NCBI RefSeq assembly: GCF_020379485.1
Contig: NC_063448.1
Location: 47,625,218 to 47,689,217 of the forward strand
Reading direction: 5' to 3'
DNA from: Brassica napus
Lineage: Eukaryota > Streptophyta > Magnoliopsida > Brassicales > Brassicaceae
Length of the DNA: 64,000 bases
Part shown: positions 24,514 to 36,073 of the stretch, one piece after another
How positions within the stretch are numbered: the first letter of the stretch is position 1
How the letters are laid out: every line of letters begins with the position of its first letter
Position numbers and translations under genes: made by a program
The notes under the pieces: generated by a model
The model's input: only the letters and a program-made list of their open reading frames with translations
Told to the model about the DNA's origin: nothing
The model's database searches: none

Positions 24514-24746
24514 CATCCATCATTGTTCACTGAATTAAAAGCTAAAGCTAATGCTATGTGTTCTTAATTTGGCTCTTTTTTACCTGGTGCTTCCGTTGAA
24601 GAAAACAAGCAGTTTATTGATTTAAGAGATGAAACATAACAAACATTCATAGAAGATTAATAAAGCTGATGAAGGATCATATGGTATCACGACCCTTCCT
24701 TATTGAATCACACAAACAATCACAAACGGTAACGATCAAACGGCAT
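24514..24746 (-). other. 3' untranslated/flanking region of the nitrile-specifier gene
   Basis: About 230 bases between the Copia target duplication and the stop codon. The same sequence, including AAAAGCTAAAGCTA and GGATCATA followed by CACGACC, recurs at 63690-63935 beside the other nitrile-specifier copy. This confirms a segmental tandem duplication. Confidence 0.7.
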
Positions 24747-27281
24747 TTAAGCAGAGTTAAACTCATAAAAGAAGAGATCTTCAAAACGGTCATTGGTCTG
24801 AGCTTTGCCACCATGCATCAGGAGCCCTTTCTTACCATTAATTGTTGCACTCGTGGAAGCTGTCCATCCCCTGATCTCCGGAGTCTCCTGCTTCTCTTCT
24901 TTCTTTTTATTGTGGCCTCCAAAAGGGTTTCCGATCGAAACATCTACATCTAATAGGATTGGGATCCCAAGATGTATTGATAGTCCTGATGACCCACTCG
25001 TTGTCCCCTCCACCTCCTTCTCTTCACCTAACTTATCCAACCTCTCCCACTTCAACGTCTCTGTATCCAACGCAAATGTCCCATCCATCAATTGTCCCGG
25101 ACCCACGTGAGCTTGTGGATCCATCGCTACCTCACCTCCAAATACAACAATGTGTTTCCCAACAACCGCACTAGCAAAAACGCTCCTCGCGGAAGGCTTC
25201 TCACCAAATGTTTCCACTTGTGTCCACTTGTCTTCAACCGGGTCATAGTAATGAACATCATCTATTTCACATCCGTTGAATCCATAGACCACCCAAACCT
25301 TCCCGTGCACTACTTCGAGGCCGGCTCCTCCTCTTATGCTAAATGATTCCCCTGGGGTCGCACACTGCTTCCACTTCTTATCAACGATGTTGTAGGAGTC
25401 TAGGGTCTTGAGCCGCTCCGTAGCACTCACTCCACCGAAAACATAAATGTTTTTATCATCGGCTGCCATAGAGTGGAAGCTACGAGGAGTGGGTCCTTCT
25501 TCGACCGGAGTTAGCAGTTTCCACACGTTTTTGGTCGTATCATAAGAGTAGAAACCGTTGTATTTGCGGTCCGCGTCTCGGCCACCAAAGACATAGAGGG
25601 TTTTTCCAACTGACACCATTCGGACACCTAAGCAGGAGAGGTGTGGAATGTCTCCCGTGGCTGGAGCGATGGACCATTTCCCGGTCTTGAGGTCAAAGAC
25701 GTAAAGGTCTTTGTCAATAGGCACATTTGGTGTGAACTCGCCTCCAAAGGAGTAAATCTTGTTTCCTACTTGTGCTATGGCATGTGAGCATCTTAGCCCT
25801 GGGGCCTTTCCTTTTTGCTCCACCTTAAAAGTTACTATGATTTGTTAATTAACACATTTAAAAAAAGATTTACAATCTGATTTATGATTACAAGATTTAC
25901 TCATCTTTTAATTAATTCAAGTCTACTTTTAGTTAGATATATACGTTTAACCACTACTATGTTTTCACAAGATCACATATATCTATGTTAAAAAGGAAAA
26001 TCGTTTTTTTTATGTCGATCTAAGAGATTTTTACCTTTGTCCAGTTTCCAAGCGAATCAAGAGTGGATGAGAAAGAAACATAGGCTCCAAGGGCGTGTAG
26101 ACCATTGGTCGAACGCCCGTGAAACCCAACGATTTTCCCACCTTGGAGAACAAACTTTACCCCCGGACTGGTCTCGATGTGCTTATTGGTTTTGCCTTTG
26201 TAAGTCTCGAACTTAAGAGCCACGATGGTTTCTTGAGTTACTGTCTCACGGAAAGCTTCTACGTAAATGATGTAGTCGTCGACATCAACCACAAACTACA
26301 TATAAAAAAAATACAGCTTTCAGTACGAAACCAATATTGAACAAAATATATATTTTTTTCAACCTAATATAATTATATAACTAGATTTTGACCCGCGCAA
26401 CATTAGTGGTATATATTTTTAACGTTAATCATATAATTAAATGTTTATATAACTATTTCAAATACAATAATTTTATAATATACATGTTATAATTAATCAA
26501 TTGTTTAAAACCGTATGTATTTTCACTTCTTATTATATATTTATCTTATTGTATTTGCATTTAGTTATTAAGCAAATTAATATATTCATGAGAAAACATA
26601 TTTGAAAATGATTTTGTATTTAATTTATGCTAAATTCTGACCCTTGTTTCAAAGCTGTATTTCTTTTTACTAATATTTTTTATACTTATTCATTTTAGAT
26701 AATATATTATTGTATATACAAAAGTCTAAGATATGTTAATTTTTAGAAATGTATTATATGGTTTGCTAATTTTAAGTTGTTCTATCATCATATTATATTT
26801 TTAAATTTTGTTTTCATAAATATAAATTATTTATTTTAAAAATATAATATGATGATAGAACAAATTAAAACAGATTTGTAAGAATTTTAAAATAAATATA
26901 TTTATATTTAAAATAAAAGATATCAAAATATATTCTGATTAAAGTATTTTAAAGACTCTATGTATTATTAGTCTTAATAAAATATATTTAATAAGATTTC
27001 TAAGTGATGATCCAAATTAAAAAAAAAAAATTATATATGAAAGAAGTCATGACTTCTATTTTAATATATAAGATATATATTATTAGTACCTCCTCAACTT
27101 CTTGTGTTTTTTCTCCATGTTCATCTCCAATAACCACTTCAGAACCATCGACATACTCAAACTTGAGGAAGGATATACAATCCTGGCCTTGCCCTACATA
27201 TACTTTTCTAACATTTTCGTGAACGCCATCATCCCATACATTTCCTTTCTTACCACCCTTTGCTTCCAGCTTTAGGACCAT
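24747..27281 (-). CDS. nitrile-specifier protein (jacalin lectin domain plus Kelch repeats)
   Basis: Three exons, 27281-27090, 26295-26035 and 25823-24747, all in phase with GT/AG introns, give 509 residues. The start is the ATG before VLKLEAKGG, where jacalin-type relatives begin. Residues 1-151 form one jacalin-like domain ([27 protein letters not shown]). The rest is a Kelch propeller with repeat edges [24 protein letters not shown] and IVVFGGEV. Residues 382-390 read EVAMDPQAH, the E-x3-D-x3-H pattern linked to iron binding in thiocyanate-forming and nitrile-specifier proteins. Such proteins divert unstable aglucones made by myrosinase from isothiocyanates to nitriles. The protein is longer than the usual 470 or so residues because of an unusual insert at about residues 417-466. 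The frame is intact. No promoter element was assigned with confidence. Confidence 0.9.
26381..26400 (-). mobile_element. possible Helitron 3' end in intron 1
   Basis: CTAGATTTTGACCCGCGC after an A resembles the inverted CTAG terminus of crucifer Helitrons, but only one arm of the usual GC-rich hairpin remains and no 5' end was found. Weak call. Confidence 0.35.
26777..26863. repeat. perfect 29-bp inverted repeat in intron 1 of the nitrile-specifier gene
   Basis: Arms at 26777-26805 and 26835-26863, core TTCTATCATCATATTATA, are separated by a 29-base loop. They would form a stable hairpin in the primary transcript. The ends do not match any element in the window. Confidence 0.75.
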
Positions 27282-27495
27282 CTCTTTTGCTTGCGCTTTC
27301 TTACAAATATTACAACCTGTAGTTACGAAAGTCATACAAAAACAATAATATGGGGTAGAGGGAGAGAGATGTTGAGAGAACTGACCTGAGAATAATTTAA
27401 TTATTGGTGCAGTGATCCAATATTGGGAAATTGCATGGTATTTATCGACCCATGGGAAGTAAACATCGACGAATTTCTTCATGTATTTTATATCT

Positions 27496-27561
27496 CGCGA
27501 TACACGAGACATTAAATAATAAATGAACCGCGATACACGAGACATTAAATAATAAATGAAC
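27496..27561. repeat. 33-bp tandem duplication upstream of the nitrile-specifier gene
   Basis: Two identical copies (27496-27528 and 27529-27561) containing CGCGATACACGAGACATT, beginning 215 bases upstream of the ATG. Confidence 0.9.
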
Positions 27562-28801
27562 CCATGTGAGTACACGTTGACATACCGCAAGTAGTGGGAT
27601 CGGAATATATTTTCACTAAACCAAATACAAGCCAACTCATCTAGTTTCCTTATTAGTTATACAAGGAGCATCGCCAGAGGAATGATCTAGGACTGTTAAA
27701 TATGGTAAAACCGAACCGTACCGAACCGAACCGAACCAAAATAGACAATATGGTTTGATTTTGGTATATACCATATAAACCGAATGGATATAATTTTATA
27801 AAAACCGTAGGATTTGGATATGGTTTGGTATATAACCGATTAAACCGAATAAACCGAATAAAACCGATTAAAAGTAGAAACATGTAAATATGTATCTATT
27901 TTATAACAATACATGAAAATCTATTTGTTATATAAGTTAAATTTGTGTTAATAACTATTACCATAATGTTATAGTAATAAAGAACCGTATATAATTTGTA
28001 AAACACTTGAACTATAATTAAATAACAATACATCTTATTTTCTAAGTCTTTTTTTTATCTTTTTGCTTTATTTTAGTATTCACTAAATTAATATGAAAAT
28101 GATAAATTTGATGGAAAATAATTAATGGAAAATTTTCACAACTTTTTTCTTATCTATAAACAAACAGAGTTTCGTGTTCAATCGAAAAAACATGACTTTA
28201 ATGAACACTAAATATGGAAGAGTGAAAAAACTTTTCTTTCATGTTTCTGTTTTGTTTCATATTTTTATTTTCAAAATTTCAGGTTCTGATTTTAAATATA
28301 GATTTGATGATTTTATTTGATGGTAGAAGCATTTTTACGTTTTTGTTCATTTATTTGAACATGTAATATATTTTTAATAAATGACTGTGTTGACAATATG
28401 ACTCTAAAATTTATTTTATATGATCTCAAACTAAATAATTATGTTTTTTGGTATAAAACCGAAGAAACCGAAAACCGACGGTATATAAACCAAACCGAAC
28501 CGAAGTAAATATGGATTTAGAATGGTAGTTATATTTTACTAACCAAAATACCAAAAACCGAAAAAAACCCAACCTAAACCGAACCGATATCCGGATCGAA
28601 CACCCCTAGAATGATCAGAGCTAATTTCATGGCAAATTCTATTAATGAATGAACTCATGTGAGTACACGTTGACATACCGCAAGTAGTGGGATCGGAATA
28701 TATTTTCACTAAACCAAATACAAGCCAACTCATCTAGTTTCCTTATTAGTTATACAAGGAGCATTGCCAGAGGAATGATCAGAGCTAATTTCGTGGCAAA
28801 T
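27555..28801. repeat. tandem duplication of a 150-bp promoter-side segment
   Basis: Unit 1 (27555-27687 plus 28617-28637) and unit 2 (28648-28801) match almost base for base, with an offset of 1093 bases. Unit 1 is split by a hAT element; unit 2 keeps the uninterrupted site. Confidence 0.88.
27688..28608. mobile_element. non-autonomous hAT element, copy 1
   Basis: 921 bp with ends TAGGACTGTT and TAGGGGTGTTCGATCC (inverted), flanked by the 8-bp duplication GAATGATC (27680-27687 and 28609-28616). The interior is A/T-rich with many AACCGAACCG words near both ends and no coding capacity. The frame at 27883-27653 is a by-product. Confidence 0.88.
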
Positions 28802-29547
28802 GGGCTATTGATGAAATACAATAAAACTCCTAATTTTATACTTGATACATGAATACAGATGATAATTTTTCGGACATGAGTCAAATATCATTTTTTTCTT
28901 AACTACTATGATTTTTTGAACAATTCTTAACTACTATGATGTATTTATAGTTTTGCAGTTTCGTTGAGAATATATTCCGTTGTAATATTCTTATTCATAT
29001 GTTCATGAAATATACTAATATAGGCATTATATTTCCTTAGAATTTATTTTTATTATATATTCCATGACAAAAATATTTTTTTATAATACTTACAAATCTA
29101 CCATATAATATATGAGAAATTTGTTAAAAACAATTATATCACTTTAAAAAGTTGCATTACTTCTGAAAATGTGATTAAATATATTATTAGGGATGAGATA
29201 TTATTGATCAAAAAAAGAATGGGGATGAGATATTAAAAAATTCCAAAATATCCAAATCATAAAATCTTGTTTTAAATAATGTTAATCACGATGAATATAT
29301 TGCTTTCAAAAAAGAGGATATATTTTAATAACTGTTTAAAATATTATTAGTTTATAATATTATATTTTAAGTGATCAAGCTTAAAACTTAACATTTTAAT
29401 CAAGTTATTTAAAAAATTAATATATAATTATAATATATGAACTGTCCATCTTAATGTAGCCACGCGATTATGCCCTTCAATTTTAAAACCGGAACCAGTC
29501 GGTTTCGATTGGATTATGTCAAGTGGAAGTCAGTTTCTTATGTGTGG
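28802..29547. other. A/T-rich intergenic sequence
   Basis: No gene or element end recognised. A short near-duplication around GGATGAGATATTA occurs near 29190 and 29222. Confidence 0.5.
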
Positions 29548-29555
29548 CTCTCACG

Positions 29556-30495
29556 TAGGGGTGTTCAATCCGGATATCGGTTCGGTTTCGGTTCGGTTTT
29601 TTTGGTTTTTTGGTTTTTCGGTTAGTAAAATATAACTACCATTCTAAATCCATATTTACTTCGGTTCGGTTCGGTTTATATACCGTCGGTTTTTGGTTTA
29701 TTCGGTTTTATACCAAAAAACATAATTCTTTATTTAGGGATCATATTATATTAATTTTAGAGTCTTGTTGTCAACACATTCATTTATTAAAAAATATTAT
29801 AAGTTTAAATAAAAGAACAAAAATAAAAAATGTTTCTATCATCTAATAAAATAATCAAATCTATAATTAAAATCAAAGCTCAAAATTTTGGTAATAAAAA
29901 TAAAAGACAAAAAATAAAACAGAAGCACGAAGCACGAAGCACAAAAAATAAGTTATTATATTCTTTCATATTTAGCATTCATCAAAGTCATGTTTCTTCT
30001 ATTAAACACGAAACTCTATTCGTTTATAGATAAAAAAAATTGTGAAGAATTTCCACTAATTGTTATCATCAAATTTATAATCTTTATTTCAATTTAGTCA
30101 ATGCTAAATTAAAGCAAAAAGATCAAAAGAAGACTAAGAAAATAAGAAGCATGTTTGCGATGAATTGTTATTTAATTATAGTTCAAGTGTTTTACAAATC
30201 AGGATTATTTTATTACTGTAAAAAATATGGTAATAGTTATTAGCAAAAAAATTAACTTATGATTTTCATACGTTGTTATAAAATATATACATATTTACAT
30301 GTTTCTATTTTTTGATCGGTTTTATTCGGTTTATTCGGTTTTATCGGTTATATACCAAACCATATCCAAATCCTACGGTTTTTTAAAAATCATATCCATT
30401 CGGTTTGTATGGTATATACCAAATCCAAACAATATTATCTATTTCGGTGTGGTTCAGTTCGGTACGGTTCAGTTTTGCCATATTGAACAGCCCTA
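29556..30495. mobile_element. non-autonomous hAT element, copy 2, inverted
   Basis: 940 bp, ends TAGGGGTGTTCAATCC and TAGGGCTGTTCAATATGG (inverted), flanked by the 8-bp duplication CTCTCACG (29548-29555 and 30496-30503). It is the same family as 27688-28608 but in opposite orientation; many internal words match after reverse complementing. Confidence 0.9.
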
Positions 30496-30503
30496 CTCTC
30501 ACG

Positions 30504-31341
30504 ATGATTGATTACATTGATACCTTTAATAAATTAAAAATATTACATTTAAAATACTATTATTTATTTTCTATTTATTTTCCTTTTTAAAAATTTCCAA
30601 AAAACATATACATATAATAAAAAAGAAATTTTTTATAAAGTTAGAAAAAAATGAATTGAGAAATGAAAATATATGTATATAAAATATGATTTCATAAAAA
30701 AAGAAAAGTTCACAAAATAGTAATATTACATTTAAAATATTTTTAAATGACATAAAATATACTTTTGAAGTAATAAAATACTTTGTCTATATCTATATTT
30801 TCTTAGATAAAAAATATACATTTGTATATAAATGTGATAACAATTTACGCAAACAATCTTGATATTAGAAAAAGAAATATTATTTCTTTTAAAACATAAT
30901 TTTAAACGATACAAAAAACTCAAAGTAATAGAAATCTTTTTATATATCTATCTATTTTCTTAGAAGATTACATAAAACAATTAAGTAACATAAATTGATA
31001 TATTTTTAGTTGATTAAAAATAGTTTATAATTAGTATTATTAAAATGCTTTATTTTTGACTATTATATCTTTTAATTACAAAAAAAATATCGATAAATTA
31101 TATTTTACTTATATAATATTATTTTCAAACAAAATCACATAGTTACAAAATAGTTTAATGAGGTAGATATATTATATTTTATCATTAATGAAGTTATTTC
31201 TTTTCTTAATATTAAATTTGCTTTTAAATTTTATGTTTTTATGTTTGTGGAACTTAATAGAACCATAATCAAAATACCAAAGCAAATCTGAATTCTCATT
31301 TTTAAGATTATTTAAAATAAATTTCAGTTTCCATTCATGAG
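30504..31341. other. A/T-rich intergenic sequence
   Basis: Very A/T-rich with short spurious frames. I see no gene, RNA or element end. Confidence 0.5.
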
Positions 31342-31350
31342 CTTCCAAAA
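31342..31350. other. 9-bp target duplication of the Mutator-like element (left)
   Basis: CTTCCAAAA here and at 48198-48206, exactly outside the element termini. Confidence 0.85.
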
Positions 31351-31499
31351 AGGGGAATTGCCACTAATAACACTTTCCTAATACCACTTTTCAACTTTAC
31401 CATTAAATTTTTAATGGCTAAAGTAGCATTATACCCTTATTTAATCAAACATAAGAATATGTCTTCTCCACCAAGAATTTTCAAATTCAAATTCCCCAA

Positions 31500-31740
31500 A
31501 CTGATCGACGGTTCCGGCGAGAGAGATTCGATCCGGCGAGAGAGATTCGATCCGGCGAGAGATTCGACGATTCCGGCGAGAGATTCGACGATTCCGGTGA
31601 GAGATTCGACGATTCCGGTGTGAGATTCAACGATTCCGGTGTGAGATTCGACGATTCCGATGAGAGATTCGACGATTCCGATGAGAGATTCGACGATTCC
31701 GGCGAGAGATTCGACGACTTCGGCGATTTCCCCGGCGAGA
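31500..31740. repeat. 21-bp tandem repeat near the left end of the Mutator-like element
   Basis: About nine copies of a unit around GATTCCGGYGAGAGATTCG lie between the left terminus and the transposase gene. The frame 31414-31623 is a by-product. Position suggests a leader or promoter region. Confidence 0.85.
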
Positions 31741-32071
31741 TTTGATTATTCAGACGACATTGACGTCCGACGAGATTTGGCGTAGACTACAAACTCAAAC
31801 GAATAGAACAATCTCTCTTCACGAACGCTTAACAAAGGTCAGAGGATAATAGATAGTGATTTTCGTCTCTTTTCTGTAATTTTTGCTTGGTCTCTCAAAA
31901 TCGATCGGTTTCTGGGAAAGAGACGAATTTTTTCTCATGAAGTTTTCAAATCTCAGATTTATAAAGCCTTATAAATTTTTATCTATGAGGAACATAGTGT
32001 TATGTATTTTTCTTTTTGATATATCTTGTTGATCATTCCTTCTCTAATCCCTATGTTCTTATAATCAAGTT

Positions 32072-35000
32072 ATGATGATCGAAATATGTTCTATATGTGG
32101 AGAATGGAAACTAATAAATGGAATTCACTGGGATTTCATAGTGGATAATCAACGAGGATCCTCTCTTAGTATGATTCATGAAGATATCAGCTACAATGAT
32201 TTGATTGTGGTTGTTTTAGATGATTTTGGAATTGATGGCAACAGAAACAGTGTAAATCTTAGCTATGCCTCACCTTCAAAATTAAACTTTGGTAAAAAAG
32301 AGCTTCCTCCAGCATTTATTAGGAATGATCGTCAAGTAACATCTTATCTGAACAAACTTAAAGAGAATGGAGACCTTTATCTATGTGTAACCATTAAGGT
32401 AACTACATGAAACTCTTTTGCTAACTTGTTTGTTTATTAGAGTTATCAGTTATTTTATAAGGTAGTTTTTAGTACTAATGATTTGCTCATTGCTTGAGGA
32501 AGTACGCCATAGCAGTATCTATTACAACTTTTACATTTATAAGACCTTATAATAATAATTGTGCATTTTGGAGGATCATTACCACATATATTTTAACTAT
32601 TGGCTTTTATGTTTTTTTTAATGTTTCAGAGAAGAACTCAATTATCACCAATGATTGTGTCAAATATGATCCAGTCACGGGGTGAAGCTTTAATTAATCA
32701 TGATTTGCCTATTGATGGAAATAGTAATCCGCTTGAGGTATTTATTACAACTCTTATATTTATAAGGCCTTATAAAAACATTATAAATGATTATATATTT
32801 ATCTTTATCTTTTTATGTTTCAGAAGGAAACACAAATATCACCAATGATTGTGTCAAATATGGTTCAGACACAGGATGAAGTGTTAATTACTAATGATTT
32901 GTCTATTGCTGGTAGTAGAAATTTCTGTCAGGTATTTATGTCACCTTTAAAGTTTATAAGAACCTTATAAAATACAAGGTACAAGATTCATTACTAGCTT
33001 TATGTTTTTATGTTTCAGAGAGGAACACAAAAATCACCATTGCTTATGTCAAACATGATGCAGACACAAGATGAAATTTCCAGTACTCATGATTCGCCTA
33101 TTGCTGGAAATAGTAATGTATTTGAGGTACTTTTTAAAACTCTTACCTTAATAAATTGTTTAAGAAATTAGACTTATGGAGTTCTACAATAATATCGTTA
33201 CTTTTGGCAATATTGGCTCTTATTGAGCTATTTTTGGTTGTGACGTACTTATTAAAACTTTGTAAATAAGGTTGTATTTTATAATGTCTTATAAAGGTAA
33301 TATATACATGTTTATTTTTCTGGAGAGGAACATAAACACACCCGGAGACTGAATGGAACAGCATTCAGAGAGTGGATGAAGTCTCTGGTATACAACATAC
33401 TCGTATTAGAGACAATCTTATTTCTCCTTCAAGTGGTCTTGTTAGCAATAAGGTACATATAACTTTTTCCTTTGTTAAATATAAATATATAAGAGTTTAA
33501 TCAATGTCATATAATGGGTTATAAATTCTATTTTTAGTGTACATGTTTCATGTTTTTATCTTAGAGAGGATTGGGCTCGATTGGACTTGTTGTATATGGG
33601 TCTGGAAAGTCAAAATTGACATCTTTTTCTAGTAGACGTGGTAGAGAAAGCATGGGAGAAGATTCACATTCCCATTCAGATATCTTGTCTCCAATTTGTT
33701 TAACAAATCAATGTGATGATGATGATGATTTGTTCTGCGAGAAGTTTTTCAAGGATAAAAAGGAAATGAGCAGAAAGTTGAGGTTGCATGCAGTCATCAA
33801 AAGCTTTGAGTTCCACACAGAATATTCAGACAAAACACATTATGTTCTTAGTTGTGTGGATGAAAGATGTAGTTGGAGTTTTCGTGCAAAATCAATTAAA
33901 GGATCTCAGAGTTTTTTTGTTAGCCATTATGTATTTAAAAATACTTGTGACACTTCTCTGAGAAGTGTTAGTCATCGGCAAGCTACTGCGAAACTGTTGG
34001 AAACTATGGTAAGCAATCATTATGAAAGAGGAAAGATTGGGCTGAAACCTAAACAGGTCATGGAAAAAGCTAGAAAAGATCATGGTGTTGTGATTTCATA
34101 TTCAAAGGCTTGGAGGTCTCAAGAGCACGACCAAGATATAGCTAGGGGTACTCCTGATGACAGTTATGAAGCTTTGCCCAGCTGGTTTCACATGATAAAA
34201 GAAAAGAATCCAGGTTCTGGGACTTTTATCGAAGTTGATTATGTTGGGAAATTCAAATACGCATTTTTGTCGCTTGGTCCATCTATCAGAGGGTTTAAGT
34301 TGATGAGGAAGGTACTTTCTGTTGATGGTGCCCATCTGAAATCAAAGTATAAAGGGACTCTACTTGCTGCCACAGCACAAGATGGTAATTTTCACTTGTA
34401 TCCTATAGCTTTTGCTATAGTTGATTCTGAGAATGATGCCTCATGGAGTTGGTTTATGAAATGTCTGAAAACCATCATTCCTGATGAAGAGGATTTGGTT
34501 TTTGTCTCTCATCGTGAAACCTCTATTGAAAACGCTCGTTTACAACATTATCTGTTTGCTCACCATGGAATCTGCGTCTTTCACTTTGAAAAGAATGTCT
34601 AGGACAATTTCAAGAGTTCAACACTTGTCCCTTTGGTAGTTGAAGCTGCTTATGCCTACACCAAGGATGATTTTGATTGCTATTTTCATGAGATTGAGGC
34701 GTCCGACATTGTATTAGCAGATTATCTTCGTAAAGTAGACTTCAGGAAGTGGTCCCGAGCTTATTCTCCTGCTAATCGCTTCAACATCATGACGTCAAAC
34801 TTGGCCGAATCTATAAATTCTTTGCTGAAAGTGAGTCGTGAGTATCCAATAGTCTGTCTTTTTGACACTATTAGGGTGATAATGACTAGGTGGTTCACTG
34901 AACGACGTGAGCAAGGAGTTCGTCACATGCACCCTGTCACGTTCGATGTGGAGAACAAGATGAAGGAGCTATATGATTTTACGTCTCGCTTTCTTGAAGT

Positions 35001-35612
35001 TTCCAAAATCAATGATTCCGAGTTTGAGGTTAAGGGAGATACAAGAGATGAAGTGGTGAATTTTCAAACAAGGCATTGTTCATGCTTTGTGTTTGATGTT
35101 GAGAAGTTTCCTTGTGCTCATGCAATTGCTGCTGCAAAGGCTGGAAACAAGCATGAAAATGATTATATCGATGAGTTTTTCTCCAATGAAAGGTGTGTTT
35201 TCTCAGTCATTGTGGTAATACATTACCACGTTTATAAATGTTTATATAATTGATCGAATTTATAAGGTTTTATAAACATTGTTCTACAACACTTCTTTTT
35301 CATTTTTCTTTCTTGGTTGTACTTTTATCTAATTCTCTTAATTTTCTTATTAGGTTTAAACTAGCATATTCAGAGAGTGTATATCATGTTGGCGATAAAG
35401 CATATTGGGATATTCCTCCACATGTAGCTTCGTTTGTCTGTCGCCCTCCATCTACACGCTTTTCTAGTGACAGGAGGAAAAAAAAGAGGATTCCAAGTTC
35501 GTGGGAGTATGGAAAATATCGGCCCATATCCAAACCATCACCCAAGTCTTACAAATGTAGCAAATGTGGACAGAAAGGTCACAACAAAGGTAGTTGTGTA
35601 GTGCCTATTTGA
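32072..35612 (+). pseudogene. MURA (MuDR-type) transposase gene with duplicated exons
   Basis: Exons 32072-32398, 32630-32737, 32824-32931, 33019-33126, (33324-33452), 33565-35192 and 35354-35612. Exon 1 is the usual N-terminal region of MuDR proteins (CGEWKLINGIHWDFIVD). Exons 2-4 are tandem duplicates of 36 codons each. The large exon has the DNA-binding region (FFKDKKEMSRKLRLHAVI), the MULE transposase core (SVDGAHLKSKYKGTLLAAT) and a SWIM zinc finger (HCSCFVFDVEKFPCAHAIAA). The last exon ends in a zinc knuckle (CSKCGQKGHNKGSC). Damage: a TAG at 34600-34602; exon 5 has lost its acceptor AG and carries a TAA; the position of the second catalytic aspartate, normally SDRH, reads SHRE. The protein would bind and cut the element ends if functional; here it probably cannot. 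Confidence 0.85.
32630..33126 (+). repeat. three tandem 108-bp exons with their introns
   Basis: Exons 2, 3 and 4 of the MURA gene are each exactly 108 bp, phase 0 at both ends, and share SPMIVSNM- or SPLLMSNM-like and NDLSIAG-like words. The introns between them are also related. A diverged fourth relative sits at 33324-33452. Confidence 0.88.
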
Positions 35613-36073
35613 TAACAGAGTAATATAAAAACTTGTGTGCAACTGATTATTTTTATATGATGTTATAAGAGAGAATTGGAATCGCATAGTTTTTGGGGAA
35701 CCTTTTATTATTGCATTTATCATTTTATAATGCTTTATAAAGTTTACAGGTGTCTAATAGAAATTATGTTACTTATTATACGAAATGTGTGGTTACATTA
35801 ACAACCCTTTATAAAACATTGGGATTCAGATTAATTGCAGAAATTATATGTTCTTTTGATATCTTAGCTTACCTGCATGAACATAAATAAAATATGTTTC
35901 CTTATCAAAGGATTAAGGTACAAACCAAAATATATTTTCCTCATCATGGATGATTAAGGTACAAGCCAAAAGATGTTCCTCATTGAAGACATCAACAAAA
36001 GATAACACTAAAACTTAAAAAGTTTCATTGATATTAGTTAAAAGCAATAAAAAACTGAAAGAGCTTCATTTCT
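35613..36073. other. convergent spacer between transposase and DUF1985 gene
   Basis: No frame. Contains a TTTATAATGCTTTATAAA pair at 35724-35741 and a near-duplicated word around 35900-35970 (GATTAAGGTACAA). Confidence 0.5.

Noticed and set aside
26381..27080. A complete Helitron in intron 1
   Set aside because: Only a CTAG-type end with a degraded hairpin is visible; no TC end was found, so only the terminus is listed, at low confidence.
31414..31623. 69-codon frame with RDSTIP repeats
   Set aside because: Translation of the 21-bp tandem repeat in the leader region of the Mutator-like element.
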